Assembly (NCBI GenBank): GCA_013002165.1
Contig: JABDKO010000165.1
Span: forward strand, 1-59,681
Reading direction: 5' to 3'
From: Rhodothermales bacterium
GTDB taxonomy: Bacteria > Bacteroidota > Rhodothermia > Rhodothermales > JABDKH01
Length of the DNA: 59,681 nucleotides
Shown here: positions 34,540 through 42,925 of the stretch, piece after piece
Position numbering within the stretch: position 1 is the stretch's first letter
Layout: each line of letters starts with the position of its first letter
Program-made: the position numbers and the translations under genes
The notes under the pieces: model-generated
The model's input: the letters and a program-made list of their open reading frames with translations, nothing else
Database searches by the model: none
What the model was told of the DNA's origin: nothing

Positions 34540-35974
34540 AGATCTTCAGACAGACATTCTTTGGTTCGGTAAAAAAGCGCATAGCATGGTATCCACCTTC
34601 ACGGCCGAGGCCGGATTCCCGGACACCGCCGAATGGTGTTCGGAGGTCCCGCACCATCCAGCAGTTTATCCAGACGATTCCTGAATTGATCCGGCTAGCA
34701 AGGCGATGAGCGCGAGACACATCATTGGTCCAGATCACGGACGCCAGCCCATACGCGGATTCATTGGCCATCGCCAGGGCTTCAGATTCAGTGTCGAACG
34801 GTGCAATCGTGACGACTGGTCCAAAGATTTCTTCCTGATTCGTGCGACAGTCATTCGGCAGTCCTTCAATTATCGTCGGTCCGAAGAACCAGCCTCCAGA
34901 ACAGCGACCCTCCGGCAGGATTCGCGAGCCACCGGTCAAAACTGCTCCACCTTCAGTTTTCGCCAGTTCGACATACCTTTGCACCTTGTCCAGATGATCT
35001 GCCGAAACGATTGCGCCCAGGTCAGAGGTGTCGTCCCGGGGATCACCAACCGTTAGGCGACGAGTCCTCTTTACGAATTCGGTTTTGAACTTCTCGTAAA
35101 TCGGCCTCTGTATATAGATGCGCGATCCGCAAAGGCATATCTCACCCTGATTTGAAAACGACGATCGGATAGTCGTTTCGATCATCCTGTCAAAATCACA
35201 GTCGTCGAAGATCAGGACTGGATTCTTACCTCCCATTTCGAGAGAGACCTTCTTGAAAGCGGCCGCGGCTTTGGCCGCAATCAATCGACCTGTCGCCGTT
35301 GAACCTGTGAACGAAATGGCCTTTACATCCGGATGTCCCGTAATTGCATCGCCAACCGTGTGCCCGTATCCGTGCACAATGTTCAGACAACCTGCAGGAA
35401 GGCCAGCTTCTGAACAGATTTCAGCCAGTACCGAAGCTGTGGCGGGCGTGATTTCGGATGGTTTTGCTACGACTGAATTACCTGCAGCAAGGGCAGGCGC
35501 AATCTTCCATGTAAAAAGGTACAGGGGAAGATTCCAGGGTGAGATACACCCTACAACGCCGAGTGGATGATTGATCGAATAATTGACCGTATCGCCGTTG
35601 GCGTATGCATCACTTCCAAACTGCACCGCGGCAGACGCAAAGAAACGGAAGTTGCGCGCCGATCTTGGAATATCCACTGATCGCGCGACGTGTACAGGTT
35701 TGCCGTTGTCACATGACTCCAGTAAAGCAAGCTCCTCGAGTCTTGCCTCAATACCCTCGGCTATCCGGTTGAGAACTCTGCTGCGAGCTTCGCCGCCAAT
35801 ACTGGACCACTCTTTCTGTTCGCTGGCAGCACTGACTGCGGAAGCAACATCTTCAGGAGTAGAGTCAGGGATTGTAGAGAACTCTTGTCCCGTTGCGGGT
35901 TCGATTACCGGAATGCGTCCACCAGATTCTGACTCGCGAAACTCTCCTCCGATATAATTCCGATAGCGCTGCAT
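34526..35974 (-). CDS. aldehyde dehydrogenase, probable 2-aminomuconate-6-semialdehyde dehydrogenase
   Basis: A 482-residue NAD-dependent aldehyde dehydrogenase. Motifs: FTGSTATGRLIAAKA for NAD binding, the general-base Glu in SLEMGGKNPVL, and the catalytic Cys in SNQGEICLCGSR. The type and the operon context point to oxidation of 2-aminomuconate semialdehyde to 2-aminomuconate (ALDH8/AmnC group). A wider hydroxymuconate-semialdehyde specificity cannot be excluded. It begins one base after the SDR stop. Confidence 0.9.
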   Translation of the reverse strand: MQRYRNYIGGEFRESESGGRIPVIEPATGQEFSTIPDSTPEDVASAVSAASEQKEWSSIGGEARSRVLNRIAEGIEARLEELALLESCDNGKPVHVARSVDIPRSARNFRFFASAAVQFGSDAYANGDTVNYSINHPLGVVGCISPWNLPLYLFTWKIAPALAAGNSVVAKPSEITPATASVLAEICSEAGLPAGCLNIVHGYGHTVGDAITGHPDVKAISFTGSTATGRLIAAKAAAAFKKVSLEMGGKNPVLIFDDCDFDRMIETTIRSSFSNQGEICLCGSRIYIQRPIYEKFKTEFVKRTRRLTVGDPRDDTSDLGAIVSADHLDKVQRYVELAKTEGGAVLTGGSRILPEGRCSGGWFFGPTIIEGLPNDCRTNQEEIFGPVVTIAPFDTESEALAMANESAYGLASVIWTNDVSRAHRLASRINSGIVWINCWMVRDLRTPFGGVRESGLGREGGYHAMRFFTEPKNVCLKIYDDE

Positions 35975-35975
35975 G

Positions 35976-36764
35976 TTATATGGAGTTCAAACGGCCCCCA
36001 TCAACAGGGAGGCTGACGCCGGTAATGTATGCTGCGTGATCTGATGAAAGAAACACAACTGCGGCGGCTATCTCGAAGGGCCCGGCAAATCGGCCAACGG
36101 GTATTGCTGACACAAGGTCCTGTTCTACCTGGTCCTCCGATTTGCCCGACTTGGCGGCTTTCGATTTAATCAGAGCGTCGATACGTCCCGTCTGGGTTGC
36201 GCCGGGAAGCACATTATTTACGGTGATGCCAAATGGCGCCACCTCTTTTGAAAGAGTCTTTGCCCAGCTGGCAACGGCGCCTCTGGTCGTATTCGATACT
36301 CCGATTCCGGGGATGGGCTCGCGCACCGAAGTCGAGACAATGTTTACGATGCGACCGAAGGAACGCTCCTTCATACCCGGCAGGGTAGCCTGCACCAGTA
36401 TATGATTGTTGATGAGATGCGAATTAAATGCTTTTAGAAAGTCATCTACAGATGCAGACGCGATCGGCCCTGCCGGGGGGCCCCCCGTGTTGTTCACGAG
36501 GATATCGAATCCGGCGTGCGAACTTGTGTACGTGTCGATACGCTCGGCGACCTGGCTCGGATCAGAAAAATCGGCAACCACAACATCACACGAAACGCCG
36601 AACCCGGATACTTCATGTCGTACCGTCTCAAGGCTTTCCGGATTACGAGCCATCAAGACGATGTCCGCACCACACTCGGCCATCATGAGTGCCGAGGCAC
36701 GTCCGATTCCCTGCGTACTTCCGCACACGAGTGCCCGGCGGTTATGTAACGAGAGGTCAATCAT
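35976..36764 (-). CDS. SDR-family oxidoreductase with atypical active site
   Basis: A 262-residue short-chain dehydrogenase/reductase fold. The cofactor motif is CGSTQGIGRASALMM, the NNAG motif appears as VNNTGGPP, and the C-terminus VFLSSDHAAYITGVSLPVDG is canonical. At the catalytic site, however, Ser144 is kept but the YxxxK pair is replaced by Ser157 and Arg161 (GVSNTTRGAV). I recall an SDR branch with this SN..R pattern, so it is likely a functional family, not a decayed gene. The gene lies between the HD gene (2-base gap) and the semialdehyde dehydrogenase (1-base gap). A role as the reductase after 2-aminomuconate is my inference. Confidence 0.85.
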   Translation of the reverse strand: MIDLSLHNRRALVCGSTQGIGRASALMMAECGADIVLMARNPESLETVRHEVSGFGVSCDVVVADFSDPSQVAERIDTYTSSHAGFDILVNNTGGPPAGPIASASVDDFLKAFNSHLINNHILVQATLPGMKERSFGRIVNIVSTSVREPIPGIGVSNTTRGAVASWAKTLSKEVAPFGITVNNVLPGATQTGRIDALIKSKAAKSGKSEDQVEQDLVSAIPVGRFAGPFEIAAAVVFLSSDHAAYITGVSLPVDGGRLNSI

Positions 36765-36766
36765 AT

Positions 36767-38035
36767 CTATTCAACGGGTTCGATTTCCGGCGGGTAGGCA
36801 ATATAGTGGCGCTCCTCGTTTTGTGTAAGTGCCATTACCGCAGTTGCAGCATCCAATTCAGATAATTCAACCAGACGATCCCCTGCTACAAGCTGAATTC
36901 CACCGGTAGCCCGCTTGTATGCGGTGTGGGTAACTGATCCAGAATGTAGATAATACGTCAGGGTATCTTCGATCCCATCTGATTCGCTTGCTCGACTGTC
37001 CTGTATCCATCTGACCACACGTGACTTCGCCCGGGCCAGGCGCTCCGCGGATGAACTCACAGACTGAAATCTAACCTTGAACAAACGCCGGTTGATAAAT
37101 CTGTCGGAAAGGTCCGAGAGTACAAAGTCTTTGGACGAGCGCCACTGCTTGATCGAATAAAGAATGTCTGAATCGTCGAGTGCGCTGTACGATCTCCAAA
37201 CAATGTCACTTGAGATCGTTGACGAGTCCACGCTGTTTGTCACAAAGTATGACAGTGCCGGTGAAGCAGGAACGTCCAGACGTCCGTTCGCATGAAGAAA
37301 TCTTGCCCGACGGAGGATTGACTTTAGTACATGATCACCAGCGATGACGCCACGATGAAGGTACACTTGCCAGTACATGAATCGACGCGCCTGCAGGAAA
37401 TTCTCGATGGTATATGTTGCCTTCTGGTCAAAAGCCAGCGTTCCTGATCCATCATTGTTGACAAACAGACGCATCATTTTGATTATCCGATCCACACCGA
37501 CTACGCCCTCCATTACACCGGTGTAGTACGAGTCTCTTCGCAGATAGTCGAGTCTGTCCATATCCAGTTGCGATGATACCAACTGATGGAAGACAGGTGA
37601 CGGGTACGAACCGTCAAATATCTCGATAGCCAGGTCCAGCGCGCCGTCGAATCGATTGTTTATCTCAACGAGCAACACCCGGCTCATGTCCTCGTGTTGA
37701 AATTCGGAGATCAGGTCGTTTTCAAGTGTGTGCGAAAAAGGGCCGTGGCCGATATCGTGCATCAATGCGGCGATGCGGGCAGCCTCGTGTTCTTCATCGG
37801 TGATACTGACTCCCTGCTTGCGGAGTGACTGCAGGGCGTCATCCATAAGGGCCATTGCGCCGAGTGCATGCCCGAAGCGCGAATGCTCTGCCCCGGGAAA
37901 AACTAGATATCCAACACCCAGTTGACGTATTCGCCGAAGTCGCTGGACTTCAGGCTGTTGGATCAAGGACAACAATAGCGATCCATCCACGGAGATAAAA
38001 CCGTGGACCGGATCAGAAAAAATCCGACTCTGCAT
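36767..38035 (-). CDS. HD-superfamily phosphohydrolase
   Basis: A 422-residue HD-domain hydrolase of the dGTPase-like group. It begins with the family's FSDPVHGFI, followed by HSRFGHALGA (His51) and the metal motif ALMHDIGHGPFSH (His93, Asp94), and later SSQLDMDRLDYLRRDSYYTG. The natural substrate is not known for most of this group. ATG 38035 puts the conserved motif at the N-terminus; a TTG three codons upstream is less likely. The stop is 2 bases from the SDR start, so it is probably the first gene of the kynurenine operon transcript. Confidence 0.87.
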   Translation of the reverse strand: MQSRIFSDPVHGFISVDGSLLLSLIQQPEVQRLRRIRQLGVGYLVFPGAEHSRFGHALGAMALMDDALQSLRKQGVSITDEEHEAARIAALMHDIGHGPFSHTLENDLISEFQHEDMSRVLLVEINNRFDGALDLAIEIFDGSYPSPVFHQLVSSQLDMDRLDYLRRDSYYTGVMEGVVGVDRIIKMMRLFVNNDGSGTLAFDQKATYTIENFLQARRFMYWQVYLHRGVIAGDHVLKSILRRARFLHANGRLDVPASPALSYFVTNSVDSSTISSDIVWRSYSALDDSDILYSIKQWRSSKDFVLSDLSDRFINRRLFKVRFQSVSSSAERLARAKSRVVRWIQDSRASESDGIEDTLTYYLHSGSVTHTAYKRATGGIQLVAGDRLVELSELDAATAVMALTQNEERHYIAYPPEIEPVE

Positions 38036-38122
38036 GGCTGGCAAAATGCTCTACCGGATCTGAAAGAAATTCGACCTGAACTTCGTAGTTTATCCAGCCA
38101 ATTCCAATTGAAATTGCCGGTA

Positions 38123-39511
38123 ATGGAGAGCACAGGTGCAACACTACGAATTTCTCTCGGGTTGCCCGAACCCTCCGGTGACTTTCCACGAGCTGCGATC
38201 GAATGGACCCTGCAAAACATCTTGAAGCCAGCTGGCATCGAGGCAGTCGTTTTGCCGGTTGCCTCGGATGATGTGGATATTTCCATACAATCGGGTACAA
38301 ATGAAACGGAGCAGATATCGTTTCCCTCCGGGCTCGATCTGTGGACGCGCTTTGCGCGGGGAGAGCCTGTTAGAAAAGTAAACTTTGTTGCGACCGTGTG
38401 CGCGGGGCAAGACGTTCCTGCGCTTGTGACAGCAAACGGAAAGATAGATCTGGTCGCCACAGCCTTTTTCTTTCTGTCGGGATACGATGAAAGGCAGACA
38501 ACACGACGGGACCGACACGGCCGATTTGTATTTGAAGGCTCAATCGCCGATCAACTCGACTGCTCAAAAGTGCCCGTTGTTGATTATATCCGCAACCATG
38601 TTTTGAATCTTCTTGTCGAGAAGGGGCTCGCACCGGTTCGCAAGCATAGCTGGTGTATCTGTCCAACCGTCGATATTGATTACACGAAAAAATGGCGCCC
38701 TGGAATTGTGTATCGTGAGGTCGTTCAATCGCCCTTGTTCAACATCAGGGCTGAATCTTTCAGGGAGCGGACATCACGTCTGGCCCGATCAGCCGGACAG
38801 TTTGTTACCAACAACAGGGTGTACGAAGACTCGCTCAAGTTCATTCGAGAGAACATCGAATCGCACGGTGGTCGTGGCACATTTTTTTTCAAGGGAGGCG
38901 GGGCGGATCCGTACGACGTGCGCTACAGGTTGAGCGGCCAGGTTAAAAAGTTCATTCGCAGTGCGAAAAAATCGGGCCATGAGATTGGCCTTCATCCATC
39001 GTACTGGGCGGCTGTAGATCGAGAACGACTCCATGCAGAAAAGAAAACGTTGGAGTCTGTAACCGGTGAACCGATTAACGTAGTCCGCTCACATTATCTT
39101 CGATGGAGTGAGCAAACGGCATCGATGTATGTAGCAGCAGGATTTACGGTCGACTCGACACTGGGTTACTCAGAGACAGTCGGGTTCCGACGCGGTACGT
39201 GTGTGCCTTTTGTAACGTTTGATTTCGAATCCGGGCGGTCGTCGAGACTCACGGAACATCCTCTGATTGTGATGGAGTCGGCGCTTTTCAACAGGATGTA
39301 CCTTGGTGTGGAAGATGCCATCAAACACACGTGTGAGCTTCTTGATCATGCAAGAAAGGTAGACGGGTCACCGGTTGTTCTGTGGCACAATATTATTCGC
39401 GATCGAGTCGACTGTCCGGGTTGGGATAGACATTTTGTAGAAGTGATGCACTACGCGGTCGAATCGGGCGCCAAAGTAACTGCAGTTTCGGACAATTTCT
39501 GCTCGGAGTAG
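38123..39511 (+). CDS. polysaccharide-deacetylase-like protein with DUF7033-like N-terminal region
   Basis: A 462-residue protein with an N-terminal alpha/beta region (about 1-150) and a C-terminal NodB/polysaccharide-deacetylase fold. The latter shows CPTVDIDYTKKW, GRGTFFFKGGG, SGHEIGLHPSYWAA and VLWHNII, in the order of the metal and catalytic motifs of the family. No signal peptide is seen. Such proteins occur in cell-surface polysaccharide loci of Bacteroidota; the substrate is unknown. A GTG at 38003 would make the gene overlap the divergent HD gene head to head, so ATG 38123 is chosen, leaving 87 bases for both promoters. Confidence 0.75.
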   Translation: MESTGATLRISLGLPEPSGDFPRAAIEWTLQNILKPAGIEAVVLPVASDDVDISIQSGTNETEQISFPSGLDLWTRFARGEPVRKVNFVATVCAGQDVPALVTANGKIDLVATAFFFLSGYDERQTTRRDRHGRFVFEGSIADQLDCSKVPVVDYIRNHVLNLLVEKGLAPVRKHSWCICPTVDIDYTKKWRPGIVYREVVQSPLFNIRAESFRERTSRLARSAGQFVTNNRVYEDSLKFIRENIESHGGRGTFFFKGGGADPYDVRYRLSGQVKKFIRSAKKSGHEIGLHPSYWAAVDRERLHAEKKTLESVTGEPINVVRSHYLRWSEQTASMYVAAGFTVDSTLGYSETVGFRRGTCVPFVTFDFESGRSSRLTEHPLIVMESALFNRMYLGVEDAIKHTCELLDHARKVDGSPVVLWHNIIRDRVDCPGWDRHFVEVMHYAVESGAKVTAVSDNFCSE

Positions 39512-39521
39512 AAAAGACCGT

Positions 39522-40376
39522 CTAGAAATCGTACTCGACCAGCAGCGCGGCTATTCTGGAAAAAATGTCGTTTGCCGAAAACTTTCCTGCCATAAAGGAC
39601 AGGCCTACCTGCTGCATGTGGTCAGCTTCGACCGTGCCCAGAAACTCACCCCATTTTGCACTCTCGACGGAAACCATACCGTCATTATTGCCCTCCATCT
39701 CATACAAAACAGAATTGAATACGCGCAGAACCGGATTGATGGGTGTCGCGGGCCCTTTTCCAGCCTGACCTGCCAACGACCAGTACTTAACCGAAGGATG
39801 ATCAAGCACGGCCGGATTAAACTGGTGGATTACAAAGTCGGGCGTCAATTGTCGCACGGCTGTCTCAAAATCTGAGTTTCCCTCGACAAGTGCGTTCGAC
39901 CCCAGCCAATTTGCAAATTCAGTGACAATAGTCGTCAATCTTTCAGGCTGAGACTGCAAATAGGTTGCGAGGTAAGATCCTCGATGTGGCGACGACAGTG
40001 TAACGAGGGAATTGACGACCGTGTGTAGTCCCATGACACTTATCAGATATCTAGCATCAAGTCCTCCCATGCTGTGCGCAATAAGGTTAACACGGTCTGT
40101 CTTGCACTCCTCCAGAACATGTTCAATCCGGGCTTTCCACATAGTAGAGCGTGCTTCAACCGTATGATATGGCGTCACATTCGGCGAATATGCCCGGACA
40201 CCACGCTGCCTTAGAAATGCAGCCGCGGTGGATAAATGCCCGCCCCTGCGAATGCCCGCCAGCATCCCGAATCCGTGCATGAGTACAACAGGATATCGAG
40301 TCGCCCATATCGGAGGGAGAGGAAATTCCGGCAAGGATGTGATCCGCCGAATAGCGTTCTCAGTAATTTTTGCCAT
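39522..40376 (-). CDS. alpha/beta-fold lipase/esterase
   Basis: A 284-residue hydrolase of the triacylglycerol-lipase type. It has the oxyanion-hole HGFG in VVLMHGFGML, the nucleophile elbow AHSMGGLDARYL, and a following SLVTLSSPHRGSYLA typical of bacterial lipases. Acid and His residues are likely in GNNDGMVS and EADHMQQVG. No signal peptide is apparent, so it may act inside the cell on lipids or esters. It abuts the kinase-like gene without a gap and is convergent with the deacetylase-like gene. Confidence 0.88.
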   Translation of the reverse strand: MAKITENAIRRITSLPEFPLPPIWATRYPVVLMHGFGMLAGIRRGGHLSTAAAFLRQRGVRAYSPNVTPYHTVEARSTMWKARIEHVLEECKTDRVNLIAHSMGGLDARYLISVMGLHTVVNSLVTLSSPHRGSYLATYLQSQPERLTTIVTEFANWLGSNALVEGNSDFETAVRQLTPDFVIHQFNPAVLDHPSVKYWSLAGQAGKGPATPINPVLRVFNSVLYEMEGNNDGMVSVESAKWGEFLGTVEADHMQQVGLSFMAGKFSANDIFSRIAALLVEYDF

Positions 40377-40997
40377 TTATAGATACTGCGACGCAGTCCA
40401 CAAAAAGACCGCGATCGAAAGTGGTGCCGAAACATTGTCATTTGGCCATGGAAAGACGGCCTCAACAACAGTACCCGCAGCGGCTCCAAGGGTTGCCACA
40501 ACGGGGTCATAGTTGAAAACTGGAATCAGAATTGATACGCCGACGATGAAAAATGCAGCCGACCCGGCATAGGTAGAGTCGGAGTTAGGCCACGTTCGTT
40601 TTCCAATTGTCATCCCGATCGCTGCAGCGGCGGCATCGGCTACAACAAATATCGAGAATGAAACCAGGGCCAATTTGAAAGGAAAGATCGATACCAGGAT
40701 AAGCAACGAAACCAGGATCCAGGTCGCACCATTGATAACGACCCGCCCGCCGGGTTCCGTTTGTTCGGACTTGCGCATCATGAAGCCGAAAAACCTGTCG
40801 ATCAATCCGTTGAACGCGGCAGATCTAGCTCTCCACACGTCGCACCCGATGGCGACGAGCGAAAACCCCGCTAAAACGACGAGAGATACATCTCGGCCGA
40901 GATAGAACAATACAGCGGGGCAAACGAGCACAAGGAGATGGATTGCTTTTCGCCAAACCTCTCCGCCCGCAAAATTCGTGTCTTCGTCTGTCGTCAA
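40377..40997 (-). CDS. diacylglycerol/polyprenol kinase-like membrane protein (dolichol-kinase family)
   Basis: A 206-residue polytopic protein with about six membrane helices. It opens with EVWRKAIHLLVLVCPAVLFY, the E..RK..H motif of the dolichol kinase/CTP:lipid kinase-cytidylyltransferase superfamily, and has VVADAAAAAIGMTIGKRTWP, like the family's D-A-A-A-x-x-G-x-x-x-G-K pattern. It may phosphorylate a lipid alcohol with CTP. The only start in the open frame is TTG 40997. It is directly followed by the lipase gene, which supports a lipid-related role. Confidence 0.8.
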   Translation of the reverse strand: MTTDEDTNFAGGEVWRKAIHLLVLVCPAVLFYLGRDVSLVVLAGFSLVAIGCDVWRARSAAFNGLIDRFFGFMMRKSEQTEPGGRVVINGATWILVSLLILVSIFPFKLALVSFSIFVVADAAAAAIGMTIGKRTWPNSDSTYAGSAAFFIVGVSILIPVFNYDPVVATLGAAAGTVVEAVFPWPNDNVSAPLSIAVFLWTASQYL

Positions 40998-41118
40998 ATC
41001 AAAGGATGGTTATCCGTGGACCAAAAATAGGACACTAATCACTAAGTTGTAGACCCTCGCAACAAATCAGGCTCCCCACAGATCTAACGTAAGATTCGAG
41101 CTCTTCTGCACCGGTTGA

Positions 41119-41871
41119 TTGAATCATTCACGTATTCGCCAGGTAATTCGAAAGTTGAAATCGCACAAACCAAAGCTTGAAGTACTAGCCGTCGACAACC
41201 ACATTCTTGTTGTTAACAAGCCGGCAGGTCTGCCCGTGCAGCAAGATGAATCGGGAGACGAGGATATGCTTACGATTGCGAAGAGCTACATCAAGGATAA
41301 GTACGATAAGCCCGGCAACGTATTCCTCGGGCTGGTTCATCGAATCGATCGGCCGGCATCCGGTGTCGTTGTGTTCGCCCGGACATCAAAGTCGGCAGGC
41401 AGGCTTGGCGAGCAGTTTCGTGCCAGACAGGTCCGGAAGAAATACGTGGCGCTGGTTGAAGGGCGGTGTACGGGTGAAGGACAGCTGGACCACTATCTGG
41501 TAACCAAGGGACGCACTACAGTCCTGGCCGGGAAAGGCTCGCGCGGCGCCAAAAGAGCCCGACTCAACTGGCGCAGCAAGGCAATTATCGGGAAGTGGTC
41601 GCTCTTGGAGGTTGAACTTCTGACAGGACGAAAGCATCAGATCCGATGTCAACTTTCATCGATGGGATTTCCGATAGCCGGTGACCTGAGATACAATGCG
41701 AAACAATCATTCGACGGACAGAACATTGCACTACACTGCTGTACGCTCGGTTTCAAACACCCGGTGAAAAGGACTGATGAGTTTTATTCCGCGATGCCTC
41801 GCTGGAACGTCGACTCCAGTATTCATGCTCACATAAGGGAGATCATAAAACAGACTCGCGTAGCGTCGTAA
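41119..41871 (+). CDS. RluA-family RNA pseudouridine synthase
   Basis: A 250-residue enzyme that isomerises uridine to pseudouridine in rRNA or tRNA. The catalytic Asp is in LVHRIDRPASGVVVFA; other motifs are HILVVNKPAGLPVQ at the start and TGRKHQIRCQLSSMGFPIAG near the end. There is no S4 domain. No ATG is available upstream of the first motif; TTG 41119 is taken, and a TTG about 12 codons later is also possible. The target site cannot be assigned. Confidence 0.92.
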   Translation: MNHSRIRQVIRKLKSHKPKLEVLAVDNHILVVNKPAGLPVQQDESGDEDMLTIAKSYIKDKYDKPGNVFLGLVHRIDRPASGVVVFARTSKSAGRLGEQFRARQVRKKYVALVEGRCTGEGQLDHYLVTKGRTTVLAGKGSRGAKRARLNWRSKAIIGKWSLLEVELLTGRKHQIRCQLSSMGFPIAGDLRYNAKQSFDGQNIALHCCTLGFKHPVKRTDEFYSAMPRWNVDSSIHAHIREIIKQTRVAS

Positions 41872-41888
41872 ACCGTCTGTAAAAATGG

Positions 41889-42176
41889 CTATACGCGTAC
41901 AGTCTCGACACCTCCAAGGATGTCATGAGGTGACGGGACAACACAAATCTCATTGGTACGAAAAGGGTCGATCAAAACAGGAATATGATTGAAGGACTCG
42001 ACGTTCTTACGACCATGCTTCAGTCGTGCTGCGATGGCATCACACAGGAGATTGTACGAACCCATCCCGCAGATTATATAGCTTGGAGACAGGCCTGATT
42101 CCGTGAGACTCCGAATGGCATCTTCAACACAGTCAAGTATGTTGTCGGCGGTCGGAGTATAGCTGACGATAACCAC
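41889..42176 (-). CDS. conserved-looking small protein coupled to the ABC exporter
   Basis: A 95-residue protein I do not recognise. It starts with GTG, which overlaps the TAG stop of the ABC ATPase gene (TAGTG), so it appears translationally coupled. The composition is that of a folded alpha/beta domain: a helix (NILDCVEDAIRSLTESG), a core strand-turn PSYIICGMGSYNLLCDAI and a strand pair IPVLIDPFRTNEICVV. No membrane segment or known motif is visible. It could be a regulatory or substrate-related partner of the exporter. Confidence 0.55.
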   Translation of the reverse strand: MVIVSYTPTADNILDCVEDAIRSLTESGLSPSYIICGMGSYNLLCDAIAARLKHGRKNVESFNHIPVLIDPFRTNEICVVPSPHDILGGVETVRV

Positions 42177-42925
42177 TAGTCTCCTTCGTTCCGGAGTTGC
42201 GTCGCGACGAATTCCGACAGTTCTGAGGTAGTAAAGTATCGTTGAAGGTCACGAAGGGTTGCCTCAGAGGTAGGCATGTCCCGAATTATTTTTCCGTTCT
42301 CGAGAATGGCAATACGCTTGCAGATGTCGGTCACGTGTAGCAAGTCATGCGACGATATGATAATCGTTGTGCCTTTCTCCTCATTTAGCCGACGGATCAT
42401 TGATTTCAGACGGATCTGCGAACCCGGATCGAGGTTGGCAAACGGTTCATCCAGAATCACGAGCCCCGGATTGAATGCGAGCGCCCCAATCAATCCGATT
42501 TTCTTAGCGTAACCCTTCGAGAGCTCTCGCAGAAACTTTGTGGAAGCCTGAAGTGATTCAGCCGGGACAAATGGTTGAAACGGAGCGACCAGTTCCTCGA
42601 TTTCGCGATCAGACAAGCCCTGGGTCCGGCCGATAAATTTGAGGTATTCGCCGGGTGTAAGAAAATCGAGGATAAAAGACTCGTCCAGATAAGCACCAGT
42701 GTACTCTTTCCAGGCGGTAGAAGATCGCACATTGATTCCACCCAGGACAGCTGAGCCAAGGTCGGGCAACAACAGATCCAGAACGAGCCTCAGGAAAGTT
42801 GTTTTTCCGGCTCCATTGGATCCAACAAGACCAAACGTTTCTCCGCGAACAATTTTAAGACGGGGAATATCGATGGCGGTCTTGTCACCGTACCTCTTAA
42901 TAAGATCTGTGATCTCAAGTGTCAT
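42176..42925 (-). CDS. ABC transporter ATP-binding protein
   Basis: A 249-residue nucleotide-binding subunit. Walker A is GSNGAGKTTFLRL, the signature is the variant ELSKGYAKKIGL, Walker B is GLVILDEPFANLD, and the switch His is in IIISSHDLLH. This is the type paired with DUF5687 permeases in Bacteroidota. It shares ATGA with the permease gene upstream and TAGTG with the small gene downstream, so the three form one operon. The exported substrate is unknown. Confidence 0.93.
   Translation of the reverse strand: MTLEITDLIKRYGDKTAIDIPRLKIVRGETFGLVGSNGAGKTTFLRLVLDLLLPDLGSAVLGGINVRSSTAWKEYTGAYLDESFILDFLTPGEYLKFIGRTQGLSDREIEELVAPFQPFVPAESLQASTKFLRELSKGYAKKIGLIGALAFNPGLVILDEPFANLDPGSQIRLKSMIRRLNEEKGTTIIISSHDLLHVTDICKRIAILENGKIIRDMPTSEATLRDLQRYFTTSELSEFVATQLRNEGD

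Noticed and set aside
36474-36487. G6C6 palindrome in the SDR gene
   Set aside because: It encodes the Gly-Gly-Pro-Pro after the NNTG motif, in frame; probably only codon choice, although such a run is prone to sequencing error.
38003-38122. GTG-initiated 40-residue extension of the deacetylase-like protein
   Set aside because: It would overlap the start of the divergent HD gene and leave no promoter for either; the extension shows no conserved feature.
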